From an uncultured Spirochaetaceae bacterium (lineage in GTDB: Bacteria > Spirochaetota > Spirochaetia > Treponematales > Treponemataceae): a stretch of DNA of 5,110 nt. The notes beneath the pieces are model-generated. The model did not search any database and was not told where the DNA came from. It worked only from the letters and a program-made list of their open reading frames with translations. The stretch spans positions 1 to 5,110 of the forward strand of contig CACYBG010000111.1 in assembly GCA_902772605.1 (NCBI GenBank), given 5' to 3'. The translations under genes and the position numbers were made by a program. This document shows, piece after piece, positions 4,614-5,110 of this stretch; positions within the stretch are counted from its first letter, which is position 1, and every line of letters begins with the position of its first letter.

Positions 4614-5110
4614 ATGGATGACATATCTGTTTTGGTTTGCGACGATTCTGCGCTGATGAGAAACCTTATATCCAGAATCGTTAACGGTACTGAGGGCATG
4701 AGCACGGTCGGTACTGCAATGAATGGAAAATTCTGCCTCCAGAAAATCCCGACCCTTAAGCCTGACGTGATACTTCTGGACATTGAAATGCCGGAAATGA
4801 ACGGAATCCAGTTTCTGGAGGAAAGGAAACTTCAGGGGATAGACATTCCGGTCATAGTTCTTTCTTCCATAGCCGTAAAGGGTGCGTCGGTTACGATGAA
4901 ATGCCTTGAACTTGGGGCGAGCGACTTCATAACCAAGCCGAACGGAGCCATATCCACGAACATTGCCAGCGTTGCAAATAAAATCATTGAGAACATCGCA
5001 TCTTATGGCGGACGCTATGCACGCAGAAAGGGCAAGGATATAGGTCAGTTCGACTTTTTCATGCACCAGGCCAAGATGAAGGAGGTCGAGGCTGCAACGA
5101 AAGCTGAGGG
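4614..5110 (+). CDS. cheB: Chemotaxis response regulator methylesterase CheB, receiver part (3' end outside window)
   Basis: CheB is phosphorylated by CheA and then removes receptor methyl groups added by CheR, and often deamidates receptor glutamines. The 165 visible codons hold a complete receiver domain (about 4-125). The acidic pocket is D10-D11 in VCDDSALMR, the phosphoacceptor is D56 in LLDIEMPEMNG, the switch Ser is S84 in VLSS, and the conserved lysine is K108 in FITKP. The DDSALMR, VLSS and LGASDFITKP wording is typical of CheB rather than CheY. From about residue 130 a basic, helical linker begins (GGRYARRKGKDIG). The C-terminal methylesterase domain with its Ser-His-Asp triad would lie beyond the window, so naming rests on the receiver and on adjacency to cheR. 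The start is supported by GAGGGG 7 bases upstream. Confidence 0.88.
   Translation, partial: MDDISVLVCDDSALMRNLISRIVNGTEGMSTVGTAMNGKFCLQKIPTLKPDVILLDIEMPEMNGIQFLEERKLQGIDIPVIVLSSIAVKGASVTMKCLELGASDFITKPNGAISTNIASVANKIIENIASYGGRYARRKGKDIGQFDFFMHQAKMKEVEAATKAE

Noticed and set aside
4334..4783. 149-residue minus-strand frame across the end of cheR, the gap and the start of cheB
   Set aside because: It runs antisense to two well-supported genes, and its start falls inside the cheB receiver coding sequence.
4590..5066. 158-residue minus-strand frame
   Set aside because: It is a shadow of the cheB receiver frame, whose motifs are all on the plus strand.
1..5110. CRISPR array, tRNA/rRNA gene, or intact transposase
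   Set aside because: There are no regularly spaced identical repeats, cloverleaf or transposase frame. The palindromes are few, diverged and unevenly spaced.

Overview
The window looks like chromosomal DNA of a spirochaete, most likely a host-associated Treponema. Four things suggest this: adjacent cheR and cheB genes, an OmpA-domain envelope protein with the spirochaete-style GHTA motif, TTG start use, and moderate GC with many short palindromes. This placement is inferred from gene content, not from a marker gene.

Bases 1-620 are decayed accessory DNA. They hold the last codons of an unidentified protein, then a translationally linked small gene interrupted by an in-frame TAA (60-287). On the minus strand is a 60-codon remnant that joins the N-terminal signature of the AAA-ATPase-like/PD-(D/E)XK nuclease family directly to the C-terminal end of that family (332-514). 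Two related imperfect palindromes (271-316 and 558-603) bracket this remnant. A third relative lies between cheR and cheB (4447-4492).

Bases 619-3128 carry two minus-strand housekeeping genes. One encodes a secreted OmpA-domain protein (619-1959), possibly the counterpart of T. pallidum Tp0624, whose peptidoglycan-binding Asp position is Ala. The other is cysteine synthase cysK (2196-3128). A strong intrinsic terminator (2126-2161) separates them, and a second terminator-like palindrome follows the OmpA gene. cysK has a good promoter (TTGACA, 17 bp, TATCGT) overlapped by an inverted repeat.

Bases 3145-3533 form a long regulatory interval between divergent cysK and cheR. It contains several short repeats and a near-consensus promoter placed so close to the cheR ATG that the transcript would be leaderless or nearly so.

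Bases 3534-5110 carry the chemotaxis adaptation pair. CheR methylates chemoreceptor glutamates. CheB, of which the receiver domain and start of the linker are visible, removes those methyl groups when phosphorylated. A 261-bp gap with three successive hairpins separates the pair.

I see no rRNA, tRNA, CRISPR array or intact insertion sequence. I do not see a complete new system. The most unusual material is the relic region, the palindrome family and the cheR promoter arrangement.
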